Part shown: positions 1 through 12,333 of the stretch, piece after piece
How positions within the stretch are numbered: position 1 is the first letter of the stretch
Layout: every line of letters begins with the position of its first letter
Assembly: GCA_949710005.1 (NCBI GenBank)
Contig: OX453282.1
Location: 4,118,501-4,182,500, forward strand
Length of the DNA: 64,000 nucleotides
Source of the DNA: Ricordea florida
Taxonomy: Eukaryota > Cnidaria > Anthozoa > Corallimorpharia > Ricordeidae
Direction: 5' to 3'
Position numbers and translations under genes: made by a program
The notes under the pieces: generated by a model
Told to the model about the DNA's origin: nothing
Database searches by the model: none
The model's input: only the letters and a program-made list of their open reading frames with translations

Positions 1-744
1 TGATATCCTTTGTTATATTTGTTTGTGTCACGTACGGTCTACCTAACCAGCCTGGGGCAAAAATCTTGTTCAACAATGTTTATGTTGCCTGGTGGCCATT
101 AGCCTTTTTCCTGTTCCACCCAGTACCTTTCAGCGCAAAATGTCTTGCTATAACCTACAATGAAAATCATAGGTCTTTCTTGTCATTGCTTTACTAACAT
201 TGCGACAAGCTTTAACCGCAGGAGACTTCAATGCAGAATTCACGTATTAACCCTGTCACTCCCAGACGTGATCAGCATGGAACTTCTCCATACAAGAACA
301 ATGCAATGTATGGCTAACTGTTATTGAGAATCACAGAAAGGTTCAACTCAGACGTCAAAAATTGATCTGACTAGTACTGCAAATTCTTCAAATAAAATCA
401 AATGTATGGCAGTCGTTTAAGAGAATTGCTACTTAGATCTTGGAGGTGAAATGGTTAAGTTATACCATTTATACTTCTAATTAGTTGAATAATACTACGA
501 CGCATCTATTCTTACTCTTTGTGCATTGTGTTCAATATAGGGTAGTCGTTTTTCTTGATTGGGGTAAACCAGTCGCCAGGGAGTCTAGTGTTAAGCAGTG
601 CGAATTTTCTTCAGTCAGTCAGTCATTTTCAATTAAAGAGGTAGGGTGGAGTACCTCCTGTCGTTGGGCAAATCTTGAGTTGTTCTCAGGAGATGGTAGG
701 TATTTATAGAGGGTGCACTGTTCAACTATTTAATGCGACACATT
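1..744. other. No gene recognised
   Basis: About 740 bases with no convincing coding exon, RNA gene or clear repeat. The one longer open frame (485-709) has no recognisable domain and does not begin with a standard ATG. Confidence 0.4.
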
Positions 745-1044
745 TTACATTACAGTACCGTCGTACTGTTTGTTTTACTACACACTGTGGTTCTGACTTT
801 TTCAACTGTAGATCAAACTATGCAGTGTGACCATTCTTTGGAAAGCTACTGAACAGTAGTGTACTGTGGTACTGTTTATGTTACTACAAAGTGTGGTTCT
901 GTCTTTTTCAACTGTAGATCAAACCACGCAGTTTGAGCTTTCTTAGGAGAGCTATTGAACAAAGCTGTACTCTAGTTCTGTTTGCTTTACCCTATAATGT
1001 GTTCCTAAAATTTCCTGTGGATCAAATCATGCAATGGGACGGAA
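745..1044 (-). repeat. 106-bp satellite, diverged, reverse orientation
   Basis: About 2.8 diverged copies of the 106-bp unit found throughout this window, here in reverse orientation. Recognisable words are TACTGTTTGTTTTACTA, TGTGGTTCT, GATCAAACCATGCAGTG and CATTCTTTGG. This array faces the longer forward array at 1570-2480 across about 500 bp. Confidence 0.85.
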
Positions 1045-1569
1045 AGCCTCTAAAAACTAGAATGTTGGCGTACACGAGCTACACATGAGTAAAAGTCCAT
1101 CGTAGAGTCACTCCCAGCGGTATACATTAATTAGGTGGACGGAGACATGGCATTCAGTTAAAGTTTTTTGTCTTGGGAAATAACACAATGTCACCACGTG
1201 CGTTTGCACCCCGAATCTCCTGATCGGAAGTCCGACATAGTAACAACTACACCACCTTTCCTCCACGAACACGTTCATCTCTCAATAAGTCTAAATGAAA
1301 TTTTGGAACTGTTATTTGTGCTTCATTGGTCACCTTTCAATATTGAGGAGTATTTCGCATTAATGGGTGAGGCAATTAGTGTCATCACCCTCATAAGCAC
1401 CCTCATCACCTCGGCGTCTCAAGATTAATGACAATTATTTGCGATATCCATTTTCTTATTACAGTTAATAAACGCTAATCACCCGGGAAAGGAGGCAAGG
1501 CGGCGGGGGAAGGGGGGGGGGTGATTAGGGATGGTTGTGGGACAACTTTTCAGTAATTTGAATGCGAAT
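1045..1569. other. Spacer between two opposed satellite arrays
   Basis: No gene is recognised. The stretch contains a G-rich run at about 1492-1521 and otherwise unremarkable sequence. Confidence 0.35.
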
Positions 1570-2480
1570 GACAAGGTTGAAAAAAACAGTACCACAGTAC
1601 AGTACTGTTGAGTAGCTTTCCAAAGAGCGGTCACACTGCATGGTTTGATCCACAGATGAAAAAGCTAGAACCACACTGTATAGTAAAACAAACAGCACCA
1701 TAGTACGGTATTGTTCAGTAGCTTTACAAAGAATGATCACACTGTATGGTTTGATCCACAGATGAAAAAGTTAGAACCACACTGTATAGTAAAACAAACA
1801 GTACCACAGTACAGTATTGTTCAGTAGCTTTTCAAAGAATGGTCATACCGCATTGTTTGATCCACTGATGAAAAAGTTAGAACCACACTGTATAGTAAAA
1901 CAAACAGCACCACAGTACAGTACTGTTCAGTAGCTTTACAAAGAATGATCACACTGTATGGTTTGATCCACAGATGAAAAAACTAGAACCACACTGTATA
2001 GTAAAACAAACAGTACCATAGTACAGTATTGTTCAGTAGCTTTACAAAGAATGATCACACTGTATGGTTTGATCCACAGATGAAAAAGCTAGAACCACAC
2101 TGTATAGTAAAACAAACAGTACCATAGTACAGTACTGTTCAGTAGCTTTACAAAGAATGGTCACACTGTATGGTTTGATCCACAGATGAAAAAGCTAGAA
2201 CCACACTGTATAGTAAAACAAACAGTACCACAGTACAGTACTGTTCAGTAGCTTTACAAAGAATGATCACACTGTATGGTTTGATCCACAGATGAAAAAG
2301 TTAGAACCACACTGTATAGTAAAACAAACAGTACCATAGTACAGTACTGTTCAGTAGCTTTACAAAGAATGGTCACACTGCATGGTTTGATCCACAGATG
2401 AAAAAGTTAGAATTCCAAAGAATGGTCACACTGCATGGTCTCATGCACAAATGAAAACGTTAGACAAATAGTACCACTAC
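1570..2480 (+). repeat. 106-bp satellite, main array
   Basis: About 8.5 tandem copies. The period was measured by spacing of the word TGTATAGTAAAAC (2101, 2207 and 2313, each 106 bp apart). The unit runs through ACAGTACCACAGTACAGTAC, TGTTCAGTAGCTTTACAAAG, AATGGTCACACTGCATGG, TTTGATCCACAGATG and AAAAAGTTAGAACCACAC. Its 3' end is interrupted by a Penelope-like element. Confidence 0.95.
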
Positions 2481-2484
2481 AAAT

Positions 2485-3545
2485 AAAACTGCAGGAGCGA
2501 TCTGTGGTCATAGCTTAAAATATATAAATGGTTTAAACAGATCTAAAAATATAAAAAGGGATACTCTAAATTTTCGATCGCCTTCTGCGGTCTTCTTCAG
2601 AGAATGATGGATTTCACAAGGTTCGCAGAATTCTAACAAGTTTCATTAACGTTATTGTTCGCTGCCCTCCTGGGGAGCAACTAGCGATGCGTAAACCCTA
2701 TAACGCAAGATCACACATACGAGCAAGTATTTAGACTTCCATTCACACAGTCCAGCGCAAAGCAAGAGAGCTGTCGTTAAGACTCTAATGGATCGAGCTA
2801 AATGCATCCCATCAACAACCGCGCAAAGACAGAACGAGAAACAACGCGTTATTAATGACTTAAAAGCTAACGGTTATCCCGAGGGCTTCATCAAGTCAGC
2901 TGGCGAACCAAATAAAACAAACACGCAACCAAGAACCCAGGAGAGTCCAAAGGCATACACGTCCATCCCGTATGTGAAAGGAGTGTCGGAGCGCGTTCGA
3001 CGGATTTTGAGCCGCGAAAGCATCAAGACAGCGTTCAAACCAGTACGAACGTTAGGAAATATCTTCAAAAAGCCTAAGGACCGACCGGATAGAGAGCGAT
3101 TAAAAGGAATTGTATACAAAGTGACTTGCAGGACATGCTCATTTGCATACGTTGGGGAAAGCAAAAGAAGCTGGAAATCGCGAGGAGCCGAACACAAGCC
3201 CGGAACAAATGGAAATATCAACTCCGCGATTAAACATCATGCAGAAATCGGCCACGACATACATCCAAGTTACGCCGAAATTCTTGAAACAGGTGTAAGC
3301 AGCAAGAGCAAAAGATTGTTTCTTGAGTCCTTACATTCTTTCCTCGACAAAAACACTAAATGAAAGAACGCCTTTCCCAAGGGTTTACGCATCGCTAGTT
3401 GCTCCCCAGGGGGGCAGCGAACAATAACGTTAATGAAACTTGTTAGAATTCTGCGAACCTTGCGAAATCCATCATTCTCTGAAGAAGACCGCAGAAGGCG
3501 ATCGAAAATTTAGAGTATCCCTTTTTATATTTTTAGATCTGTTTA
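2485..3545 (+). mobile_element. Truncated Penelope-like retroelement with long inverted repeats
   Basis: A compact element bounded by two inverted arms of about 170 bp (about 2529-2700 and 3379-3550), roughly 98 percent identical. They flank the 3' end of a Penelope-like open reading frame. The 12-bp word TACCACTACAAA occurs at 2473-2484 and 3546-3557 and is a good target-site duplication, placing the insertion inside the last 106-bp satellite unit. Between the left duplication and the left arm lie about 45 bp of extra sequence. Penelope-like elements often have such terminal repeats in inverted orientation after 5' truncation. Confidence 0.8.
2704..3363 (+). pseudogene. Penelope-like RT C-terminus plus GIY-YIG endonuclease
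   Basis: The frame is open from just after a TAA at 2701 to the TGA ending at 3363. Its first internal ATG is at 2788. The first residues (THTSKYLDFHSHSP) match the end of Penelope reverse transcriptase, so the polymerase core is missing and the RT is cut exactly where the left inverted arm begins. The C-terminal 100 residues hold a GIY-YIG nuclease: GIVYKVTC, then YVGES, a conserved Arg and EH, and a late Glu in FLES. The intact parent protein would integrate cDNA by target-primed reverse transcription; this copy lacks the RT palm and cannot be autonomous. About 220 codons remain, against several hundred in complete elements. Confidence 0.8.
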
Positions 3546-3557
3546 TACCACTACAAA

Positions 3558-3918
3558 GTACTGTTTCACGCATTTATCTTTGGCAATTTCAATACACATT
3601 CATCACCTTTTTACACACCGTTGCATCAGTTTTAGTCGCCAGCCAGTCTTGTGCCTTAATCAGAGTTCCTGCTATTGAACGCACGGTGCATTAGCTGCAT
3701 TAGCTGAAGCCAATTATATCCAAATGAGGATCTAAATACTCGAGAGAGTTCATAATTCATAACGCCTTAATATGCTCTATTTGCTTCAGTGATGCAAAAC
3801 ACCCGTCACGTATCAATGACAATTATAGATTAGCTCTTGTGTTGAGGTCTCTGTCAATTTCGGTACTTCGATGACGCGTACAATGACACTTTAAAAGTTC
3901 GGTGACGCTGCTGATTTT
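3558..3918. other. No gene recognised
   Basis: Satellite remnant just after the Penelope insertion, then about 330 bases without recognisable features. Confidence 0.35.
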
Positions 3919-4545
3919 GGGATATTTTGTAAAGGCTTACATGATTCACTACCCCTCGGGATATTTTGCAAAGGCTTACATGATTCACTACCCCTCGGGA
4001 TATTTTGTAAAGGCTTACATACATGATTCACTACCCATCGGGATATTTTGTAAAGGCTTACATACATGATTCACTACCCATCGGGATATTTCGTAAAGGC
4101 TTACATGATTCACTACCCATCGCGATATTTTGTAAAGGCTTACATACATGATTCACTACCCATCGGGATATTTTGTAAAGGCTTACATGATTCACTACCC
4201 ATCGGGATATTTTGTAAAGGCTTACATACATGATTCACTACCCCTCGGGATATTTTGTAAAAGTTACATGATTCACTACCCCTCGGGATATTTTGTAAAG
4301 GCTTACATGATTCACTACCCATCGGGATATTTTGTAAAGGCTTACATGATTCACTACCCCTCGGGATATCAAGTTTTGCAAAGGCTTACATACATGATTC
4401 ACTACCCCTCGGGATATTTTGTAAAGGCTTACATGATTCACTACCCATCGGGATATTTTGTAAATGCTTACATATATGATTCACTACCCATCGGGATATT
4501 TTGTAAAGGCTTACATGATTTACTACCCGATTTTGGCAACGGTCT
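3919..4545 (+). repeat. 39-bp minisatellite
   Basis: About 15 tandem copies of a unit containing GGGATATTTTGTAAAGGCTT and ACATGATTCACTACCC, followed by ATC or CTC. Some copies carry an extra TACA (TTACATACATG), giving 43-44 bp. A copy near 4366-4384 has a six-base insertion. The 39-bp unit is divisible by three, so long open frames run through the array on both strands; these are repeat artefacts rather than genes. Confidence 0.92.
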
Positions 4546-5261
4546 GTACCTGCACCCCTCAGTGGTTTAATGCTCTATCTTTATTTGCTCAAGGTCTCCA
4601 GTGTTTAATTTTTGCAAATTATAGTTTCCATACAGTCCGACCTCATTATCTCAAACTTTCGAGATAATGAAAAGATCTGTTCGAGATCCCTAGAAATCTG
4701 AGAAAAACTTGAGCAAGGGAAATGGTTTTGGGTTCGGCTGAGTTGGTGGAGAGCTGTAGATGCCAAATTTTACTTTACTTGATCGAAATTCAAGAAGTAT
4801 TCGAAGCCCGAAGAGTAGTCAAGTACTATAAAAACCATTAGCACGGTATATCTGTATGCATGTTTTGCAGGTTAAACAACAAGCCTGGTACTAGACTTGC
4901 ACACAAGTCGACTTTTGGACACAAGTGCGAGCGAGCGAGCGAAGTGAGAGAGGGAGTCGAGAGACGTTTCTCCACGACCGCAGACCACACGAAAACAGAC
5001 TTTGAGAAACTCTAGCCTGGTACATGTCATATGCCTGTATAGCAGTATACATTTAGCCAACACTCTGGCCGATTTTGAAAACTTCGTCAGTTAAAACGCC
5101 TTTTTTCGGAAAGTGTATTTCTTAGTTCAACATCGAACTTTGAATGGCCTAGCACACTGTATATTGACGTTAAATTACAGAGACTCTAAGATTCTCTAAT
5201 TAGTACGCTCGAAACACGTAAGGGCATAGAGACTCCTCATCTTATGTTTTCAAAGACTTGA
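4546..5261. other. No gene recognised
   Basis: No coding exon or RNA gene is supported. A short GAGCGAGCGAGCGAAG stretch lies near 4927. Confidence 0.35.
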
Positions 5262-5425
5262 GCTAAAGATTTCAATCGCGCGATCAGGGCAACACCCGAG
5301 TCAGCCATCACGCATAGAAATCGAGGGTGAATGATATTGTCATTTTGTATAGATCTACCATTTTATTATATATGTACACGAAGACGCGGCCACCATTTTG
5401 TTGACAAGCGCACACTGAGGGCTAC
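5262..5425. mobile_element. MITE fragment
   Basis: Diverged relative of the MITE at 11745-12080. Shared words are CACGCATAGAAATCGAG, CCCGAGTCA and the segment around GAAGACGCGGCCACCATT. It appears truncated at its right side. Confidence 0.5.
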
Positions 5426-7879
5426 TTTAAAAAGCATGAAACGAAACGAAATTAGTGTTTAATGAGTGTCTATATGTCCGATATAGACACAGCTAACATT
5501 TGCGTATTTGCGTTCAATCAGTCTTGTTCAAAATACACCAAAATCCAAAGTTTAGTGTAATAATGAATAGGTCTTTATAAAACGTTTTTGAAGCCCTTCA
5601 ATAAACTCGCATTTCGAGCTACGCCTCGTGTTTCATATCTGATAAAGCACTTCCTGCTCGTTTATTAGACTCACTTCTTCTAGTATCACAGAATAGATGA
5701 TAAAAGCAGTAGCGCAGCTAAAAGGAGAACAACATTTCTGATGGAAGGCGACAAGATTTATACTGATTATTTTTATTATTATTATTGATGTTATCATTAT
5801 TTCTATAAATAATGATAATAATAACAAAAATAATGATTATTATCATCATACATTCAACTTGCATTTCTTATGCGCACGTTACAAACATACAATTAATAAT
5901 AATCTAATTACAGTTAACTAATGGGACCTAATAAATGTTATCATCATGATCATCATGATCATCATCCACACGTGTATAGCGTGTGGTATGGATAATAATA
6001 ATGTTGGGAAATTGAATCTGTGTTTATTATTTGCTAAGTATTTTCTACATTATCACAAGATAAATGAGATGAATTAAATTTGTTACAAAAGTAAATTACA
6101 ATTGCAAGTTAAGACTAGAAAATGAAGCTTCTGGTATTTTATGATGCTTCTTCGTATTTCCTGTCCTATAAATGCTTTTAAAAGATTTTAGATTGATAAA
6201 GGGTATGTCATTTTTATAGAGGAGAAAGCTGGAAAAACAAAGTAAAGGTTGATATACTCCTACATTAATTACTGGATTAATTAAAGGATATGCATAAATA
6301 TTCAAGATACTGTTTTGATCTACGCCCTCAGTTGAGAAGATATTGCATGTCTAGTCTGTAGTTGGAAAAACATGTCTTTCCCGGCTAAGACAATATTCTT
6401 TAACAATAAACAGGTTGATATTGGCTGGGAATCTGTTTTTGGCAACACGGACCGCTCAGTAACAGTAAACAACATCTCTTTAAAAAGTATTATCAGTATG
6501 GGGAAAAAAAGATTTTCGTGACGGCTTTGTTAATGATGCTTGCATCTACGCATACTTACCTTAAATTCCTATTAATTAAGAGAAACTAGAACTCTTTTAC
6601 GTCGGCTGTGCGAAGTAAAGCGTGCCTCTTACATTGGGAAGCTGTAGTTATGTGTGATATTTCAGACATTGTAAACTGTTTTTGTTATAACGTACCATTA
6701 TTGTGCGGGCTTTTTGATACTGGGGGTAACTTAATTAGGAGCGGCCATTAGACGTTAATAAATCAAACGGCCTAATAGGATGAGACGTATTAACGTTCAT
6801 ACCATGCGTTCTTGTATACGACGCACAATTATCCGGTAGGTTTTTTTACCATCCTGTTAATTACAGTTCAGGTTCTTGGAGCTCAACTAAAGAAGTGAAC
6901 TGAGTTTTATTCGTGATAAGTTTCAGAAATGTTTCAACATTAAGACTTCATTGTCATCCTGGTAATGAGAAAGGCGACGTTTATAGCGGATATCCTGTTA
7001 TTCATTTATTAATTAACGTGTTAATTAATCGTGCAAGAAAAGCAAAATATCTTTGTGAGGCTTTCTGCCTGCTCTGAAATGCAACCATTGCACAGCATGG
7101 AGTAAATTAGTTGCGCTACAAACATGAGGTAAAAACGTTTACCTTCGTAGTTTAGGAGCTACAGAATCCATGAAAGCAAAGAATCGAGAATTAAGAAAAG
7201 TGTTCCCTCGCCTTGCTGTAATTGCGTGATGTCATATGTGTTTTCGCACTCGCTCACTACGCGTAATTAACACAGCAAAATGATTGATAAGGTGTCGATG
7301 AGTTTTTTAAGAAACGGTTTTCTCTAATTAGCCATTCGGACGTAGTTGGGTTATTTTGTGATCAATATAGTATCTATATTTAATTTAGAGATTCCTTAAT
7401 ATGTCATTTTATTAGAATCAAAGTAATATGATATTAAGAGAAAAATGAGGCTTGGTGATATACATTGTTGACATATACACTCTGACTGCAAGCTAAAACG
7501 AGAAGTTGAAATTGCATATAACGGTACCAAAAAATGTGTTTATCGGATTTATCGTGTCATGTACATCTATGTTATATCATAGTTTTTTGTGTTTCCTTTT
7601 CCTGGTGATGTCACGCGGCTCACACAATCACGCTCTCCAGTAACGCCATACAAATAAAGGCGAATGATAAGAAACAGGTCGGCAGCCTTTCTGTAGTTCA
7701 TTTTAGGTATGGCGCCATTTGTGTATTCTATTTGGATAATGTGTTATTTGATCGCCATGAAATGGCCCGATCGGATTTATTGATTTATTTATTTCAGTCT
7801 ACGAGAGTCGAGCGCCGTTCACGTGGTTTAGTAAGCCACACATGTTCACTTTGCGGACCTATTTTAGTATCTTTCTCAT
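5426..7879. other. Gene-free AT-rich stretch
   Basis: No exon with both splice signals and recognisable protein content was found. An AT-rich run of TTA/ATG triplets with internal inverted symmetry lies at about 5765-5850, and a short CATGATCATCATGATCATC run at about 5943-5968. The remainder looks like single-copy noncoding DNA. Confidence 0.35.
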
Positions 7880-8140
7880 TCATTCAATCATTCATCTAAT
7901 TTATTCACTTCCATTCACACACTACTATTGTTCCACCAATAGCATGGCTCCAAACGTCTCTATATAAATTATGCGTAACCCACAATCCTCTCATTCGCCC
8001 CGACGAAGGGCTAAGGCTCGAAACGTCAGCACCTCCCTTTTACCTTACGGTGGCATAACTTAACCAATTCGTTTGATTTACCCAATTTCTTGTGTTTCAA
8101 TTTCCCACCGACGTAGCACCAGTTTCTTTAGAAACTATCC
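7880..8140 (+). mobile_element. Terminal region of a retroelement, probably Penelope-like
   Basis: Contains the dispersed signature CGACGAAGGGCTAAGGCTCG followed by AAACGTCAGCACCTCCC, then TTCGTTTGATTTACCC and TTTCTTGTG. The same sequence makes up both arms of the foldback at 17259-17474. I associate this signature with untranslated ends of cnidarian Penelope-like elements. No coding part is present. Confidence 0.5.
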
Positions 8141-8574
8141 CCACAATATTTTTGTATCTGTTGTGATTTTCGGTTTCTCTAGCCTGCGTGCAGACGTCTC
8201 TTATTCCTTTGTTGCACTCGGAATTCCTTTTTTCAGCATTTGGTTTGCGGTTTTAATTTCGGCCAAAATATAAGCGTTTTTCGGATCTGGAACCCATCGA
8301 ATCCCACGGAATCACTTAATTATCAGCTGAACATGCGAGCATAATTATAGATCAATATATATTTGTTTTAATTATGTCCATACATGTACTAAAATGGATG
8401 GTTATATATACCTTTCAAGTCCTCATGTTATTACCCAGGTAATCAACTGACGTATTATATATTACATTACTGGGCTGTAATTGGTTAAGTTAATGTTATT
8501 GCAGTGAAGTTTGATTTTATAGCTGTTAGACTGTTCTTAAATTGCACAATGGGTTGTTGCATTTCTTAAGACCA

Positions 8575-9140
8575 GTGTTATTTAAGAAATAGAAAACATT
8601 TTCCGTGTTTCTATCGAGTTATAGAAACACGAACTCTCCCAAACTTTCACGAGTGTTTCTATTAAACAATTAGATTATGAGCTCGAGATTTCTATCGCGC
8701 GATAGTTGACGAGGGCGCAGCCTAATCTAATTGTTTTAGTATAAATCTACTAGTCCTTCAAAACTTTGTCTTTTCTGGAACAGCCTCGACCAGTAAACTG
8801 TCTAAATCTTCTTCACGGACACTTCGAAAACGTGAAGAAGCGGCCGCCATTACGCTACTCACTATCTATCAGAGAATAGATAGTGAGTAGCGTAGCCAAT
8901 CAGAGCGCGGCATTTATGATAGAACACTAGTAGATTTATACTAAAACTCGATAGAAACACGAAGAACATGTTTTCTATTTCTTTTAGAAAACACCGCGAC
9001 GAAAAAAAGGAAAACAACTTGTTAACTTTAATGACCAAAATGTAAATTCTCTTTGGTCGCGTCATCATTACGTCAACAGGCCGTGCTAGTTCTGTGTTTC
9101 TATTGAGTTATAGAAACACGAATTGTAACCAATCAGAGCG
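8575..9140. mobile_element. Nested MITEs, first copy
   Basis: An inner MITE (about 8652-8955: AACAATTAGATTATGAG to TAGATTTATACTAAAACTCG) sits inside an outer one marked by the palindrome GTGTTTCTATCGAGTTATAG and by AAATAGAAAACAT. The centre holds CACTATCTATC/GATAGATAGTG inverted words. The right flank repeats AACCAATCAGAGCGCG. A second compound copy is at 11495-12460 with its parts in a different arrangement. Confidence 0.75.
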
Positions 9141-9318
9141 CGTATTTTCTTATTTTCTAAATCTCTATGTTAAGTGTACTTTTATTTCATACACTAGTAG
9201 TAGCAAAAACGTAATGGTCCTAAAGGGCAGTAATTTTGCTGCCCTTTGCTCTGACCTCGTAGTTAACAAACATAAGTTTATTTAGCTGATGTAGACAATT
9301 ACAAAGCAATGATGATCA

Positions 9319-9561
9319 ATGTTTGGTAATATCCTCCGCATGGATCTGGATACAACAACTCAGAGAACACTCCGGTTTGCGGTGGTTGCACGAAGCACAA
9401 GGCCTGACGTGGAAGACACTACGTCAACCTCCTGGAACTGCTGCGAGAGGATATGCGCCAAGACCGCTAAGCTGTGCGGCTCACCTGAACAAACTCCAGC
9501 AACCAGCCTAAAACAATGCAAAGTGGCGAGCTTTAAGAAAGTGAAGGACAGATTGCTGTGA
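9319..9561 (+). pseudogene. Non-LTR retrotransposon 3' fragment
   Basis: An 80-codon frame beginning FGNILRMDLDTTTQRTLRF, which resembles the FGHILRMDPxTPxQRAL stretch near the C-terminus of cnidarian LINE reverse transcriptases. The rest is diverged and no RT catalytic motifs are present. It looks like a decayed 5'-truncated copy. The assignment rests on that one motif. Confidence 0.45.
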
Positions 9562-9699
9562 CAGGATTTCACAGACTACTCTTACGGCAGAAACGGTGTT
9601 ACTTCCTTTCTTACTGATTTATACTGATTCATCAATCTAATAATTGTTTGATTGGTTCATGTAGCCTGTCTAACAGTTTTATTAATAAATAATCTTGGC

Positions 9700-9775
9700 A
9701 AGTCGTACGACGCTCTTCCCTAGTTTAGTTTGGGGAAGAGCGTTGCGTGACGAGCCAAACAATGGCCGCAAACGA
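9700..9775. mobile_element. Short foldback MITE
   Basis: Inverted words ACGCTCTTCCC and GGGGAAGAGCGTTGCGTGAC, ending GCAAACGAGACTA. It is related to the fuller copy at 41000-41106 and its left arm is degraded. Confidence 0.6.
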
Positions 9776-9779
9776 GACT

Positions 9780-10024
9780 AATTAAGGGTTGGACCATTTT
9801 ATTTTTGAGGGGAGGTGGGGTTTGGCAATTACAGAACAAATTCCTGCACCGCAAAATTATAGAGAATAAAATCACGCACAGTGGACCAAGGGAAAATAAA
9901 GGTGCTAAAAATGCCAAGCTGCTAAAGAAAATTCTTGCAAAGATTACAGGGAAAAGCTGAATTCTTAACAAGACAGAATTGCCCGGCAACCTCCCCCTCA
10001 AAAATAAAACGGTCCATCCCTAAT
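9780..10024. mobile_element. TIR element with TTTTGAGGGG termini
   Basis: Termini are inverted: AGGGTTGGACCATTTTATTT on the left and AAATAAAACGGTCCATCCCT on the right, each followed inward by a G-rich stretch. The interior is unrelated to any gene, and the open frame on the minus strand (9720-10001) is just this element. Flanks AATTA and AATCA could be a mutated 5-bp duplication. Confidence 0.65.
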
Positions 10025-10365
10025 CAAGGATAGTTTACTTAAATTCCCGGTCAGTCGATGCAATGTGTGCAATATTTAAGCAATTTTGCAACCAAACAAA
10101 GCACTCGGCTTCATAAACCGAATGATTACATTGCACTGTTTTAGTTCATGGTTTTGGTTGTCTGCCTGTACTTTCAGAGGCTTTGATAAAAATAAAGCAA
10201 TAAGCGTCATTTTAAGGATTCCATACTCTTATTCGATTCATTCCTCCAACTTTTGATCAGAAACCGTGGATCGAACGACCTTTTGAAGTTTTTACTTCTT
10301 TACAGACTTCTAGAAAAAAATTTTTTCTTGTTTTCTTCAGCAATAGTTTTGCAAGCTGCACATAA

Positions 10366-10629
10366 TTAGACGCCATACTTTACAAAAAAGAAAACGACAA
10401 ACACTATGTACGCTAAAGGAAACAGAACACGAGAAAACAATTCAACAAGAAAACTCATGTCGTTTTTGGCCATGTGCGATTTATAGTTTGCGCTCCATGA
10501 CGTCCACAGGTTAGATATTGTTGATGTTGTACATCCGGGACAATTGCTTTTCTCTGATTGGTTGGATTGGTCTCCCCATGATTCTCCCTTGGAGGTGGAT
10601 CCGCGAGGAATGTCAGACTCGTCTGTAAA
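10366..10629 (-). CDS. pLGIC minus gene, exon 8 (intracellular loop end and TM4)
   Basis: Acceptor CTACAG precedes 10629; phase 0 entry. It encodes a Ser/Thr-rich cytoplasmic segment with two nearby cysteines (NCPGC), then TM4 (LFPLAYIVFVVFFF) and a short VKYGV tail before TAA. No clear polyadenylation signal was found close downstream. Confidence 0.88.
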   Translation of the reverse strand, partial: FTDESDIPRGSTSKGESWGDQSNQSEKSNCPGCTTSTISNLWTSWSANYKSHMAKNDMSFLVELFSRVLFPLAYIVFVVFFFVKYGV

Positions 10630-12216
10630 CTGTAGCAACAAAACGTAACGAAAAGAAAAAGTAAAATTTAATCATGTTTTCATAAACACTTTAAAATACT
10701 ATAATATCGAGGGTGTTAAAACTATGTTGTGGTTCAATTTTTTCCTAGGTTCAAATTTGGTTTTCTTTTCTGAAAATGATAATGAGTTTGAAACAAAGGA
10801 AGATAACATTTGAACCAAGGATAAAATTGAACCACAACAACTAGCTAGAAAGGAGAAATTTTAACTCTGTAAGCTCAACGGATGAGAAGTTTTGGCCTAT
10901 TGATTTCCAAGGAATGTGTATGGCAAATCCACATTATAATTTACCTAACAATCTCGGGAAATAAATCACAGGAAAGATCCAAAGAATGTGCATGGCAAAT
11001 CCACATTACCTCACAATCTCGGGAAATAAATTACAGGAAAAAAAATCTGCACTGCTGATTTTGTGGTTGATTGAAAACATTAACCAAAAATACAACATGA
11101 ATATGGAAATAGGTGTTATATTTCTATTTTATTTCTCCTCTTCTCGAAAACTGGACAATAAATATAAACTGTATTCAACTGGTATTTTTTTCTTGTAAGA
11201 ATTCACACTTCATACCAAAAAAATTAAACATTATATATTTTTTACCTCTGTCAAAGCTGTTGTACTTGTGTGCACTCCATTTCTCCCCATGTCCGAATTG
11301 CTTGCCTTGAATCGAAGTATACATGTGTTATTGACCACAAGTGAGGTCAACAAGGCTACATATTGGGCAAGTTGTTTCTTTGTGGTTTTATTGACCTCTA
11401 CTACGTCTCGATTGATGCAAACGCAAACGAGAACTAGGCCAATATCATGAATATCTGGCCATCTTGTCTTGACAAGCTTGGTCAGTAAAGGATTATTTAT
11501 TATTTAACAAATAAAGAAGCCTAAGCCGTGTATTACACTGTGATTATTATTCTCTGCTTCAAAACTTTCTGCTGCTTCGCAGAGAACTCCATCATGAATT
11601 TCTTCAAACAAAATGTTTTTCGCCATCTCTTAGAGAATTGTTGACTAGAGGTATTTGGCGAAAAACAATACAACACGCTTTTTCTATGTTTTATACTCTA
11701 TTAGAAAACAGTCCTAACAAAGTACGCGCGCTGATTGGTTAGAAATCGTGTTTCTATTAAACAATTAGATTATGAGCTCGAGCTTTCTATCGCGTGATAG
11801 TTGACGAGGGCGCAGCCCGAGTCAACTATCACGCATAGAAATCGAGAGCGAATAATCTAATTGTTTTAGTATAAATCTACTAGTCCTTCAAAACTTTGTC
11901 TTTTCTGGAACAGCCTCGACCAGTAAACTGTCTAAATCTCTTCACGGACACTTCGAAAACGCGAAGAAGCGGCCGCCATTACGCTACTCACTATCTATCA
12001 CAGAATAGATAGTGAGTAGCGTAGCCAATCAGAGCGCGGCATTTGTGCTAGAACACCAGTAGATTTATACTAAAACTCGATAGAAACACAGAACTAGCAC
12101 GAGCTGTTGACGTAATGATGACGCAAGCAAAGAGAATTTACATTTTGATAATCAAAGCTAACAAGTTGCTTTTCTTTTTTTCGTCGCGGTGTTTTCTAAA
12201 AGAAATAGAAAACATG

Positions 12217-12255
<39 letters not shown>

Positions 12256-12270
12256 AGTTTGGGAGAACTC

Positions 12271-12301
<31 letters not shown>

Positions 12302-12302
12302 C

Positions 12303-12333
<31 letters not shown>

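Noticed and set aside
2874..3221. 115-residue minus-strand protein
   Set aside because: Antisense shadow of the Penelope GIY-YIG frame.
4140..4570. Tandem-repeat proteins on both strands
   Set aside because: The frames exist only because the 39-bp unit is divisible by three; unit-length changes break them and no gene context exists.
9720..10001. 93-residue minus-strand protein
   Set aside because: Lies almost entirely inside a TIR element and has no recognisable domain.
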